Below are positions 24,977-36,335 of a stretch of 64,000 nucleotides of DNA, piece after piece. Within the stretch, counting starts at the first letter, position 1. Each line of letters begins with the position of its first letter. The notes below the pieces were generated by a model. It was not told the DNA's origin and did not search any database. It was given only the letters and a program-made list of their open reading frames with translations. The DNA lies in the NCBI GenBank assembly GCA_001632435.1, contig KV423938.1, positions 161,441 through 225,440 on the forward strand, given 5' to 3'. The position numbers and the translations under genes were made by a program. Origin of the DNA: Calocera cornea HHB12733. Lineage: Eukaryota; Basidiomycota; Dacrymycetes; Dacrymycetales; Dacrymycetaceae.

Positions 24977-24985
24977 ATTGGTGAG
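24977..24985. repeat. right 9 bp target site duplication, ATTGGTGAG
   Basis: Exact copy of 24566-24574, abutting the outer end of the right inverted repeat. Confidence 0.75.
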
Positions 24986-25177
24986 CTGGCATTTATTAGG
25001 GATCCCTTTGCCCCACGGGAGGTGCACGTGATTCGATGGTCATCATTGATTGTGCTACATATGGAAACTTCGCGCTCTTGGGGCTCGCTGTCAAACAGTC
25101 TGCAGTCTGCGTGAATAATATTACAGGGCATCCGGCGCAACTGTTTTAAAGTATGCTCGTCGTCGTCATATCAGCCC

Positions 25178-26900
25178 TCAGCGTGGCCATCCTACCTCCA
25201 TGCTCTCCCGTGTACCAATCCTGCCGCCCGACCTCTCCCACGGATTCACAGGCAGCTTCTTCTCTCTTCTTCGTCGTACCTCTGGTTCTGCCTCGAGCGC
25301 CAGTTTCAAACGCATGAGTCGTCCTGCTCGTGCGATCTCATCCCCGCGCGGATGATGTCCGGGCCGATTGTCGAATTCGATGGTCTTCAGCGAGGGGAAG
25401 AGCGCGTTCAGTCCTTTTGCGGTGTGATCCGGGAACGCGACGTCGCCCTGGCCCATATTAAGCTTCTCAACATGTGAGAACCATCCGGACGGTATTGGAG
25501 AGCTCGGCGTGCGGAAGACGATGGGTAGTGCGAGCTCCTGAAGATTGGGGAGCTGAGCGAGCACCGATAGTGCACTCCAGCTCGCGGCACGTTCGCCTAC
25601 GGCCCCGCGCAAGCTAAGAGCACGCACCTCGGGCCATGAATGAGCGATGGTAGCGATGTCAGCATCCGAGAGGGAAACCAGGGCTGGAGTGACGATGTCC
25701 ACCTCCGTTAGCAGGGGAAGTAAAAGTAGTGGGCGGAGGCGTGTGAGGGACCAGCATGCGGAGGCTTCCAGATCCAGCGGAGGCCGGTGCATCTCCGAGA
25801 TATGTAGGGAGAATTCGGTGAGTCGTGGCCATTTGCGCGCGATGAGGGAGAGGAGATCGAGCAATGGGTCTCGTTCGGGCGGGTCGCCTTCGTGATCCCA
25901 CGGTTCCAGCGCGGACAGGAATCCTACGGTGAGGCTGATGCCTTTCAGCTCGGGTGCATCCAATGCCGCGAGAAACGCTTGCGATCCTGAAATGTGGTCG
26001 ATCGGCATCAGGTGCAAATTCTTGAGTGCTAGCATTGATAGTTCCGGGGGTATATGCGCGTCCGTATCGATCATAAGATTGAGGTCTTGCAGGGCAGGCA
26101 GTGGCGGCCGTAGGACACGCGCGTCGAAATCCAGCCCAACCAGCGTTACTAGCTTCAGTGACTCTCCGAACTGTTTTGAGAGGACATCGAATATTCCACG
26201 TTCCTCGCCCTTCCAGCGCTGGCGCATGACTTCGAGCTCGTCCAGCCGTGGAAGAAGCGTCAGCGTGGCTGGAAGGCCAGGTGGCTGGGTGTGTTCGTTG
26301 CCTCTAAGGAGGCCAAGCTGGACCGATACCTTGACATAGGAGAGAGAACACAGATGCCAGGGAAGCGAGCAAGCAGATTTGATGAAGACAGGCCGCCCGC
26401 GCAAGGTGAGCTCGCGGAGCCGTGGGAGGGCGGAAGGGAAGGACGAGAGCCGCAAGTGTCGGAGCTGCGCGTTAACAAGGTCGAGTGAGAGTGTATCGCC
26501 TTGCGTTTCATCGAGCACGAGAGAGCGCACGAACGAGGCGTAGAACTCGAAGCGTCGTGCTTTGAGTAAGGAGAGCTTTCCACCCTTCAGCACCAGCATC
26601 GGAAGGCTAGAAATACGGACGCACCGGCACACGCTCCTCATCTTTCCTGCTGCGAATTCCGATCGCTCTTCGCACTTTACTCGCAACCCATCCAGTCCTT
26701 TTATCCGTTCCTCTCAACAGCCGAGCGTCGGGTCGATCCCCCACCGTCACGAGCGCTAATGTACGCGGCGCCTCCCAGACATGCTGGATCGCGATGTCGT
26801 GCAGCAGATGGCATGTGAGCGCCACAGCGAAGCTGCTGGACGGCGATAAATAGGATATGACGAGCTGCAGCAGCTCTGGAGGTAGATCGTTAAGCTGCAT
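25178..26900 (-). CDS. F-box/LRR-like protein, paralog E
   Basis: Exons 26900-26625 and 26575-25178 (intron 49 bp) encode 557 residues. The F-box follows the ATG directly (LPPELLQLVISYLSPSSSFA). The second exon carries LRR-like repeats (LPRLDELEV, LPALQDLNL, LAQLPNLQELAL). The first exon is 276 nt, as in paralog D, and the YASF block after the intron is conserved. The intron acceptor was chosen to keep that alignment; an acceptor 15 nt downstream is less likely. D and E are separate in sequence from tandem copies A-C, so two F-box families expanded next to each other. Confidence 0.75.
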
Positions 26901-27684
26901 TGTTGACGAAGGATATGGCGAAGAGATGACGATAACGAGCCGCCATTGGCGCCTTCGACAAGATGATGACTAGCCTGACAGGCACGAGACCGTCCGGCAC
27001 TGGTACGCGTTAGGGTCCGTCAGATGCTGTGCGGGACCAGCACGTGACATCAAGACTATTTTGAGACTTGGCTTTCGTCCGGCGGTACATGAGCGCCTAT
27101 ACCACTTTCTGAAAGCTAGCCAAACATACCACCGGGCACCGGCTACCTTGTCTTTCGGCTGTTATCAGCCGGACCTGGACCCGCATATGCCCTCTCAAGA
27201 GCTTGGGCATACACTTCCACAGTTAAATGCAGAAACAGAAGCGCCGGAGCGTGCCACTCTAATGATCGACCAACCATTGCTTCAGCGGTCCGACCGCAAA
27301 GCGCTAAGTGTCAGAAGCAAGCGCCGCCCCTCTCACTTGTCAAGGCAGTTGTCAAAACTCACCGCTTACTGCATTGCTTTTCTACGAAGTTGCTAGGCGC
27401 GCTCATTGCTCGCTTCCCATGGACTCCCATGGACTTGACGGAGTGACATAAAGTTCCGGGGCTAACCACCACAGCCAGGGCGCACTTGTTGGACACCGGC
27501 AGCGCCTTTGAAAGGGTCCGAGGTGGTGGGTGTCTGAGCTTGTGTGGCCGGCCCTCATGACAAGGATGTTCACACGACTTTACAAAAAGGAAAGGCTTGG
27601 CGAGGTAGCGTCTGTGAACCATCCGCGTGGCAGAGACCTTCGAGCTCGACGTCCTGCTGAGAGTCGTCCAGAACACTCCATAGG
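26901..27684. other. intergenic, no gene supported
   Basis: This 784 bp gap between the divergent starts of F-box E and the frameshifted eqolisin-like gene holds only short random frames. Both promoters must lie here. No repeat was noticed. Confidence 0.45.
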
Positions 27685-28510
27685 ATGCTGGTGAGAACTT
27701 TACTTTGTAGCCTTGTCGGCGCCGGTATATGGCTACCAGTCCGAGCTACTCCGATCGAGCTGGTCAAGCGGCTAGAGGACTTTCCCATCGCCGCAGCGCT
27801 ACTGTCAGCGTACGACACAACGATGGTGAGTTGGCCGCTTCTGAAGCTGCTCAGGTTGATGCTGAGCGTAGTGTCCAGGATGTCTTCGCTTCGTTCGGTG
27901 GAAACTTGGTGGTGCCCCAGATGGCGGTTCCTTCCGGCGGAGACCCGTTGCAAGCGTGGTCGGCCCAGGTGTATATGGGTGTCTGGGACAGCAATAAGGC
28001 ATATCCCTGATTGTGGGGATTCAGTGCAGTGTCGGTGGAGCCAACGGCTGCCTAGGCATGTATCCTCATCCAGGCTTGCCCATGAATTCAGCCACTCATA
28101 CCTCACTTGCAGCGCTGTACGAATATGCACCGGACTACGAATCTGCTGTATTCCAGCTGTCCATCTCACCCGGCGATCTCCTCATATTCACTTCCACCAT
28201 CGTGAACAACAAGACGGTGTCGATCAGTTGTCTCGACGAGTCCAGTGGCGATAGCGCCTCTGTAACGCTTACCAGTTCGGCTGTTCAGCCTGCTCCATAT
28301 ACGCAGATCATATGGGGCATCGAGCAAGCATCTGCCGGCCTGGTTGACTTCGGAGTGGTTGATTGGACGCAGACGGCGGTAACTACCAAGAGCGGCGTGA
28401 GACTCACTCCGGCAGACACCGATGAGATATGGGAGCTGGTCTACGGCGGGGTGCAACACAGCTCGGTCACCCCTTCCACGGCGGAGGTCAGCATCGCGTA
28501 CCAGCCATAG
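27685..28510 (+). pseudogene. eqolisin-like protein gene with a one-base frameshift
   Basis: The best model is exons 27685-27825, 27879-28055 and 28113-28510. It has a signal peptide, a Lys-Arg processing site (VKR) and the family blocks GGNLVVP, VYMGVWD, GIQCSVGG, YEYAP, ISPGDLLIF and VDFGVVDW. The reading frame breaks near 28005-28009. After KAYP the frame stops at TGA, while the homologous continuation LIVGIQC is in the next frame, as if one C of a short C run were missing. The second intron would need a GC donor (G|GCATGT) at the place where relatives use GT, but its 57 nt are also open and could be retained. Catalytic Gln and Glu positions are Val and non-acidic. It may be a decaying copy or reflect a base-call error. 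Confidence 0.6.
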
Positions 28511-28663
28511 GACTCTTTGGAGATATTGCTTGGATACTTCATCGGTTGTATTCTTGGGATAATATGTCTGTTCGTATAAAATGCGTGGTATAATCTAGGA
28601 CCATTGACGAAATCCAGCGTCGGGTAAACATATGCGGAGGTACCAAATTTCACAGCAAAGCCA

Positions 28664-30845
28664 TTACTCGACCACGCCGGTTCTCGGATCCCGGCCCCGA
28701 GCGGCCCTCTGGTTGAGCGTGCCGCCTGCGACACTGCTCGCTCCGTAGCCATAGAAGAACCCGCTCTGGCTCATGACGACCTGTTCGACGAGCATGACGA
28801 TATCGGAGAAGAGCAGCTCCCAGCCGTACATCCGCCTATCAGTGAACGAGATAATGTCTGGAGTGAGAAGCGCGCCTTGGGAACGGCAGTACGCGAGCTC
28901 GTCCACGCCGCGCTCGTCCGTTGCAAGGAAGAAAGGGTCGCCTTGCTGAGGAAGTTCGAGCGTCAAGACGGTGGTGTTGAGTTGCACACCGGGTACAGGT
29001 GCAACATGCGCGTCCCCGCTCGCCTTGATCTGCTTGATAGTCTCCGTTCCGCGCTGGAACGCATCCGTGACCATCTTGAGATGCGGGGCGATATCGTGCG
29101 CGAGTGCCCAGCCGAGCTCGACAAAGTCGCCCCTGCGCAGATGGCCGGCGAAGTACATCCTCCCGCCAACTTTCTCGGTCAGATGTCTTGCCATGAGGTC
29201 GCCAATTTCGCGGACGCGAGGATGAGGCTGCATGCTATGCAAGACGATGGACTGGAAGTTGCTCCGGGCAGCAGAGGTTGTAAAGCGGAGCGAGCCCGGC
29301 TTGCGCCAAAGATGTACCTCGCCCTCGAGCAGAAGCACCTCGTCATTGATGTTGTTCACATCATCATAAAGTCCACGCAGCATCTTCGTAGGCGCGACTT
29401 GTCGGATCGGTTCAGTGACGTGCTTAATCAGGTCGATACCTCGCCTGGGAGTGCATGTATCAGCATATATGCGAGTATCTCGATCAGGATGCAGCTCACG
29501 ATCCCTGAAAGGTGTACAGCACACTAAGCCCCGCTTCCCTTAGCGCCAGCTCCAGACCTTCTTCGTCGTCAACATTGATCTCCCCAATGTCTCGCAAGTC
29601 GTCCTTCACATCCTCCCACTCCATCATCCCCAATTCGGAGTTTCCCTTCTTCAGTTGCAGCCTAGCCTGGATGAGCTGTCCACGCTCCGTCCAGTTGTCG
29701 ATGTACTGCTGCACTTCAGGCAGTAGCCGGTCCACGCGAAGGATATCTTGGGGGTCGTACTGCTGGTTCGGCAGCATATAGTAGGTATTGTCCTTCTCGT
29801 ATGCCCAGCGGCCCCACATGCCCGATTTCCACTCGCTGGATGGGTTGAGCCCGTGCAAGGTGAGATACTCGGAGACGAGCACGACGGGCTGCGAGGCACG
29901 GAGGTGCGGAAGGTCGAACATCTTTGACTAGGTTAGCCAGGCTGTCAGATGTTACACGCAACGATCACGCACGTATTCGATCGGGACACGCCAGCCGGTA
30001 TGGTCCTTTTGCCCATCCTCCCTTTTCATCAGTCCAGCACCAATACTCGGGTCCAGGAGTATATCTTCCGACTGCCGTTCCCAGCGTCCAGAGAGGTCCC
30101 GTCGCCAGCCAACTTCCTTGAACCGGTCCACTTGTGGGGCGTACGCGGCGCAGACGTCGTGACTGAACTCGCAGCCGCGCATATAGACGAAGGAGGGCAG
30201 GACGAGGGTGCGGTTCAGTAGCTGGGCGTGGAGGAGCGATGCTTCTATTATGTAGCGCATCTATCCGGGTGCCTATCAGCGCCAGAACTAGCATGGATAG
30301 GCAAGGAAGAGAGGGAGACGCACATTGTTCCACCCAAGGCCCAAGCTCCAATCTCGCACATAGTACCCCTTGGTCCCCTTCACCATCTCCCTCAGCTCAT
30401 CCATCGTCCACTCATGCCCCTCCACGTGTGCGCCATACGCATATCCCGTGCCCTCTACCTCTCCAGGTCCGCTTCCAGTACCTGCGTTCATGATGCCTCC
30501 TGGTGTACTCCCCGACGAGCCTGTCGGTTCGGGCATGTGGGCGGTATACGGTCTTCCATCTTGTCCCGGCGGGGGTCCACTCCCATTCGCCCAGCTGTAT
30601 GCCTTCTGCACACCAGCCTTGTAATCCGGCTTGAAGATACCATGCAGCGCAAGGAGGGCGATCAGAGTGGCGCCGGAGAAGACTACGATGCGTCCAAGGC
30701 GTGTATTGATCAGGGCTCGCCATGATCTAGGCCGGGATAGGATAGGGTTCGATGGGCCTGTGTGCTGGGAGGGCGAAGATGGCGGAGGGTAGGAGAGTGG
30801 GAGGAGCGTTTCGCGGTCAAGTGAGTCGGAATTCCTCGCAGCCAT
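28664..30845 (-). CDS. GDP-fucose protein O-fucosyltransferase-like type II membrane protein
   Basis: Exons 30845-30324, 30260-29973, 29921-29500 and 29444-28664 (introns 63, 51 and 55 bp) encode 670 residues. A Pro/Ser-rich cytosolic tail precedes one membrane helix (about 53-71), then a Gly/Pro-rich stem, giving Golgi type II topology. The lumenal part contains YIIEASLLHAQLLNRTLVLP and, at about 512-518, HLRRGDF. The latter is the nucleotide-sugar binding signature of the O-fucosyltransferase superfamily. A C-terminal SGFFYGYGASSV block resembles the SSFS-type end motif. The acceptor and the sugar have not been shown in fungi for this branch, so the activity is inferred from the motif. No defect was seen. 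Confidence 0.75.
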
Positions 30846-31620
30846 TCGAGAGAGCGAGAGATTGCTCAGAGCGCTACGCCAAGCAAATCGTCAGATTTGA
30901 GTTTTCCGGAATCTGCTCGGAGAATGAGGGTGGCGTCGGTATATGTAAGTGCTGATTGTACAAGTTGAGCTGAAGTCCGCAGCGTCGTTAAGCCGTATCT
31001 GAAGAGAGAAGGCAGGAAAGGAGCGTCGTCAAGGAGTAGTGATGCGATAAACCCAGAGGGGGCGCACAGCGCCAATGTACTGTACAATGCGGTACCGCCC
31101 ATCATGCCAAGTCCTTTCTGGACCCTGCAAAGCCGCTTACTTAATACGACGGTACAATCACACTCACATAGTGGGCCACAGCACGGCCGGGAAAGAACTG
31201 AGCCAAGCGTGCATAGGTTAGGTGAGGGAACAAGGAAAACTAATGAACATGGTAGATATCGAGTGGCTCACAGGCCCGGCCCTCCCCATCCCTTCCCTGA
31301 TGTCGAGAGTACGCTAGTTAGCAAGATGGCTGGAAAGGTGACGTAGGTTTCCATGGAAGCACACCGTGAGGTAACTAAATTGTTATCGCTATGGAAGTTC
31401 GCGACCGGCCTTTTCCTCCCACGAAATCCTGGATCAACTACTTGACCCAGGGACCTTAGGACCAAGTTGACTCTAGCTCACATATGACATATAACAAGTT
31501 CATAAAGGCTGGGTTGCCGGAGTGACCCATTCATGTACTTTTGAAGACACGGATCAGTAAGACGTGCAGTTTCCTCCTTCCCCCTTCCCACACCCTACTC
31601 GTCTCGCACTACTAGTTTGC
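30846..31620. other. intergenic, no gene supported
   Basis: This 775 bp region is upstream of both the fucosyltransferase-like gene (-) and the small membrane protein (+). No exon, RNA gene or strong repeat was seen. Confidence 0.45.
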
Positions 31621-31941
31621 ATGACAATGGCGTCGACATATCTCCCCAGCTGGCTTCATCTCCCGAACATGGCGGGTTTAAGGAGAATCTACAACCATCC
31701 CGTGACCCTGGGTACAGCAATCTTGGCATACGTGGGTTTGTCGACATCCTGGTTCCTCATCAAGGACTATTATTCGTACTATGTCGTCCTCCCAGCGGAC
31801 ACACGCGGCACGCTGTCCCGCAGACCGAGTGTGTACTTCTGGAGCGGCTCCGTCAGGCTCGTACGGGCCATACGCGGGTTGGACGGGACGGACGCGCGGC
31901 CGATCCGGCGGTTTGCGGAAGTGCAAAAGTATCCTAAGTGA
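31621..31941 (+). CDS. small single-span membrane protein, hypothetical
   Basis: A single exon from the ATG at 31621 gives 106 residues. One hydrophobic segment (about 30-50, LGTAILAYVGLSTSWFLI) is followed by a basic C-terminal half ending FAEVQKYPK. The size and layout resemble small organelle membrane proteins, but no family is recognised. The ATG is the first in this frame. Its end is only about 10 bp from the tail of a convergent eqolisin-like relic. It may have further exons that I could not see. Confidence 0.45.
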   Translation: MTMASTYLPSWLHLPNMAGLRRIYNHPVTLGTAILAYVGLSTSWFLIKDYYSYYVVLPADTRGTLSRRPSVYFWSGSVRLVRAIRGLDGTDARPIRRFAEVQKYPK

Positions 31942-32128
31942 AGCAACGTGAGCCATGCGCCCTCCAACACAATCTGCTTGAAAATGAGACACTGGCACCG
32001 GTGAGAAGTGCTACGGAGCCCGGCTCGAGGATTGGGTCGGCGCTTTTGACCAAGTTTGCGGATCCAGCATACACGGATGCGGATAGCAGAGCAGTAACGA
32101 GAACACGATTAAACAAGAGTGAGTGCAT
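31934..32128 (-). pseudogene. relic of an eqolisin-like gene (signal peptide and start only)
   Basis: From the ATG at 32128 the frame gives a signal peptide and a short mature start (VYAGSANLVK, then GASVSF). These align with the start of the gene at 33028-33838 (AYAASTNLLR, then GASLSD). After about 50 residues the similarity stops, and the frame ends within the 3' end of the neighbouring plus-strand gene. None of the beta-sandwich blocks are present. It looks like a truncated family member; the short match leaves room for doubt. Confidence 0.4.
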
Positions 32129-32143
32129 CCTGCTGGCATCCAA

Positions 32144-33027
32144 AAGCGCTGGGGAGTGAAGTAAGCGTGGAGGGTGATCTCAATCATTCGAAATTCCCCA
32201 TCCTTTGAATGTTTGGCCGGCGGGTGGAACAACTGACGAGACGGAAGGACTGACGGAGGAATTCCGCAAGGGCGGCGAGTTGAAAGTACCGGAAAATGAA
32301 TCCATACAATTAATGCGTTGGTCTGCGCAACAGCTCCCTGTGGCATTTGAAACACGGTGAGAACGAGGATGCACTGAGCGAGAATCTCTGTCTGGGAAGC
32401 ACGATCAATCCTGACCGATTCCCACGCGCGTTGAACGAACTGAATTGAATCTTGCCGGAGAGAACCAGAGGTACAGGGATAACATCCATGCCCGCGTCCG
32501 AGGCCATAATCGGAACTCGGGCATGTCCTGCGCAGAAAGATCGATCGCCGGAATAGCATGCGCTTTTATCAGACTGGACTAGCGCGAACCACAGGTTGAA
32601 GAAGGGCAGACAGCTCGGTTAATACTTCCGGGGAAGCTTTAGCTGGCTTGGCGCACGGACCCGCGTGCCAAGACTTTCAGGGATCAGATCACGTGTGGAG
32701 GTGCCCAGTCGTCCTTAATCTCTTGCCTCTTTGTTGATGGTCGATCTCGGCTATCGATTGTTCCTTTCACATCAATCAACCTTCAATGACCTGTTCTAAA
32801 CACTATTACGAGTAACAGCTGTGCATCTGTGTATGGAACGAAGGGGTCAATACAGCATCGTGCGGAACTAGCTAGAACCCCCCCATTGTTGACGCTGCCC
32901 CGGTCCTACAAGGTGATACCCGGACGGATACCGGGCAATTCGTTCATATTACCCATAAGGTAGCATGTTCTATTACTCAAGATTCGTACCATACTCCCCT
33001 CGTTATAGGCCTCTGATCCAAATATTG
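32144..33027. other. intergenic, no gene supported
   Basis: About 880 bp between the relic and the 3' end of the next eqolisin-like gene. Frames are short and overlapping. I see no downstream remains of the relic here. Confidence 0.4.
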
Positions 33028-33838
33028 CTATGTTTGTGTGATGGTAATGCTCGTATCCGTCACTGAGACCGTGGCGAGCGCGCTGTCGGCCGAAGTCGTC
33101 CCGCTCGCTGGTCCAACCGTGGCGCCGGTCGCGGTGTTCGCGGTGCTTGTCTCCCACTCAATCGATCCGAAGCTGATATACGGGCCGTTTGCGGGTGCCT
33201 GTGCCTGCAAAGCCCAGGCTGCCTGCACATAGGGGGCAGGTTGGGCGTCCGGGCTGACAAGTCTCTCATTGACTGTCTGATCGGTGGTGTAGTCAAAAAA
33301 GTTGATTGTGACGGTCGTATTGTCCACGACCGTGACGGTCAAGATGATCACGTCATCCGCAGAGATGGGAAAGCTGGGCACAGCAGTGGCCTCGACCGAG
33401 GGTGGATATTGATAAACAACTGTCGCACCGTGATTGTCAGCAGCAGCATCGGTTGTAATAGAAAGACGTACGCTGGCAGCCGTTTTCATTGCCAGCATAG
33501 CAGGCTATCCCAGCCGCGATCGGATACTGTTGATCGATGTCTGAGAGCACGAGCACAGCTTGACCATAATACAACTGCGATGGATCTCCGCCAGCAGGCA
33601 CGCTCGTATCCGGCACTGTAAGGAGACCACCGATCGACGTGAAGTTGTCCTGGTTTGAGCGACATGAGCTTTCAGCATACTTATAATCAGAGAGACTAGC
33701 ACCAACGTTATTTAGAACAACGGAGGCACCCGCCTGAGCGTCCTCTACGTCGCGTCTGAGCAGATTTGTCGATGCAGCATAGGCAGATGCGCAACACAGA
33801 ACAGTGACACAAATATGCCAGAAGGGCCGTAGGCTCAT
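33028..33838 (-). CDS. secreted eqolisin-like protein lacking catalytic residues
   Basis: Exons 33838-33472 and 33419-33028 (intron 52 bp) encode 252 residues. A signal peptide (about 1-22) is followed by LLRRDVED, a probable Kex2 site. The beta-sandwich blocks are GGLLTVP, YYGQAVLVL, GIACYAG, YQYPP, ISADDVIIL and ISFGSIEW. At the catalytic Gln position the residue is Ala, and the catalytic Glu block (AEW in true eqolisins) reads QAAW. A Thr/Ser-rich C-terminus (GPASGTTSADS) is probably O-glycosylated. The intron site and phase match the gene at 22033-22821, so these copies share one ancestor that had already lost the active site. Confidence 0.7.
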
Positions 33839-34460
33839 CTTGTGAGCCAGGAGGCAAGTTGACGCGGTGGGGTCTTCCAGTTCTGAGAGTCGAGTGTTTG
33901 TAACGAGTCCGATAAGACCGCGAGAAAAACCAAGTGTACATCGGCATGACGTAACGAGTCTCTATGGAACATGAGACGCTATATCGCCGATGGATACGGC
34001 GGAAGTGCGTTGCTGACGCGGTGCAGAGACATACTGTATTCAATACCGAGGAGGGTGTTTGCACAAATCAGGTACTGGACTGACCGTGCCAAAGAATGTC
34101 TGCATTAGGTCGACAGCAGTCTCAAAAAGGCTACTGCGAACTCCAGAACGAGAAGTCATTGTGAGCAGGCAAAGTACGGTGACACGTGGGTCGGTCAGAA
34201 GGAGGGATATGGAAACACCAGGCGGACAGCTCCGCTAGACCCTGAGGGTCTGCCCCAGACCCACCCCGTCCGCACTAGCTGACAAATCACTCTGTAATTC
34301 GTCAGCACAGTTATAGCTCCGCTTCAAACTCCGCGACACGTCCGGCAATCCGTCGCGTCCGGCCTCGCTTCCGACTCGTGTCCGTCCCCTTTCGGACCAC
34401 GACTTACTTCTCCTTACCGCTGCACCGGTATCCTCCTTCTCGCTTCGTTTAACTACAATT
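33839..34460. other. intergenic, shared promoter region
   Basis: This 622 bp stretch lies between divergent starts (33838 minus, 34461 plus). No exon or repeat was seen apart from a small palindromic run near 34240-34265 (GACCCTGAGGGTC followed by GGGTC/GACCC words). Confidence 0.4.
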
Positions 34461-36077
34461 ATGCATATCACCGCCGCTCAAAGAGTATACGATATCCCCG
34501 AGCTCCGCAAGATGATCTGTGAGGAATGTTGTAACCGGCCACGTCCTTTAAAGAAGTCTCTCACGAGCGCGGCGGCTTCGTCTCGGAAGTTTCACCTCAC
34601 CGCGATCGAATCTTTGTGGGCCAATGTTTCTCTGGCAGATCTCCGGACCCTCCCTGTCATGCTGGTCGATGACATGACTATCGCAGGAGAGTCCGCGTCC
34701 GATGTGAGCTCGATTTGTTCTACAATCTCGTCTGTATGCGCATCCGGCTTAGTACCTCTTTAGCGCTGTCGCCGGTATACTAGTCGCATACGGAAGCTAC
34801 GAATCCGCTCGCACCACTTTCTGTCGCAGGATTACCTGTTCACTCTCTGCAACGACCTAGAACTTCTAGCTCCTCTTTCCACTCTCCTCTCCAACCTACA
34901 GCAGCTCGAGGCTTCCGTACATCTTCCCGAGCATCTCCTCTACCTCTCTCAGCATCTACCATGTCAACTCTGGTCTGTAGAGCTATGTTTCGATCGTCCT
35001 CCCGCCACTACTCAGTGGACAACTTCACTCGAAGCTTTCTTTGCATGGGTTAGCAACATGGGCCCGTCACTCTCGAGATTCGTTTTGCATGCTCGCTCGC
35101 CGCACGTCGTCCTCGAATACGATTCATTCGACACGATCCTTCCTCTTCTTTCCCAACTCTCCCATATCTCGATTGACGATCGCTTCATGAATCCGTCTGC
35201 TTTGTCGCTTCTTTCAGTCCGACATAACCTCGAATATTTTGAAGCTATTCAATCACCCACCTCCACTCAATCGCTATTCCTCACTCCTGTGTTGCACCTC
35301 CCCCCCAGCACTCCGTTCCGTTCGTTGAGCAAACTGAGTCTCATAACCTCGCTGGAGAACGGTGTTCGAGCGGCCCTCGTTCTGCCCACCAGCCTTTCTT
35401 CACTGGATCTGAAGCTCGCATGCAAATTTCCCGTGCAGGACACCATCGCGCAATTGGCGAACAACCTCGCCCAGCGATCTGTCGCATTAACCTCTTTCGC
35501 TCTCCGATTGCATTCCACTATTCAGCACCCAGATTATGACCTCGACTTCAGTCTTTTATATCCGCTTAAAGCCCTTCAGAATCTGCGCTCCGTTGAGCTC
35601 GACTATAAAGTACCTGCGGTTTTGGAGCTCGAGGATCAGCATTTGCGCTGGATGCAATCCCACTTCCCCTCCCTTCACACCCTATCCATTCAATGGCAAA
35701 CTTACCCAATATTCCCCCATCTCAATGCCCAAGTAGGACTTTGTAAGGAGCACCAACTTTCACTAGGAGCAATCACGTCTCTATCCTTTTCAAAGCCCTC
35801 TCTACACACCGTATCCCTCACTTCTCTTTATATGCATACGTTTCACAATGACGACCAACCGACCTCCACCCTCAAACGGCTCTCTGTTTCTCATGCATAC
35901 TGTGAAGAACAAGAGGCGGCGGCGCGTACTTGGCTCCAACTCTGTCGAAGAACATCAATCGTACAACTCTCCAGGGCCCACCAGTACCGTTGGAAGAGGG
36001 TCAAGCAACTTTTCCACCACCTCCTGAAGCAATGTCAAGGACTCGCCGAAGACCAGCCACAACTCGCCGTGGGTTGA
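34461..36077 (+). CDS. F-box-like/LRR-like protein, family F
   Basis: Exons 34461-34703 and 34764-36077 (intron 60 bp, phase 0) encode 518 residues. The N-terminus (VYDIPELRKMICEEC, then KKSLTSAAASSRKF and ESLWANV) has the layout of the degenerate F-box common in agaricomycetes. The body is rich in regularly spaced Leu (LLSQLSHISI, LSLLSVRHNLEYF, LHTLSIQW), consistent with an LRR-like fold. It is not closely similar to copies A-E. It points toward the minus-strand F-box-like gene that ends at 36336. No catalytic motif was seen. Confidence 0.65.
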
Positions 36078-36335
36078 CATTCTATTCATCTCTCAATCAC
36101 CACTCGGAGTCGGAACTCATTCTCTGCTGGCTCTTTCCCTGTCCTTTATCCTCAATGCACATCATCCCACTTCCACTGCCCCGTACTCTCCGGTGTATCC
36201 TGTGGCATTGTATCATCATTAGTCGTAGCCTTATAATACATATATTCTCGTGGAACCGTGACCCGTCCACTTCTTTCCCATGTTCCCATAAGCATACGTT
36301 CTCCATTCCGTCCAACTTCACCTTGTAGCCCTTAT

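Noticed and set aside
27826..27854. A 29 bp intron in the frameshifted eqolisin-like gene.
   Set aside because: Too short for this genome. The acceptor at 27878 gives a 53 bp intron in the same phase and a better alignment.
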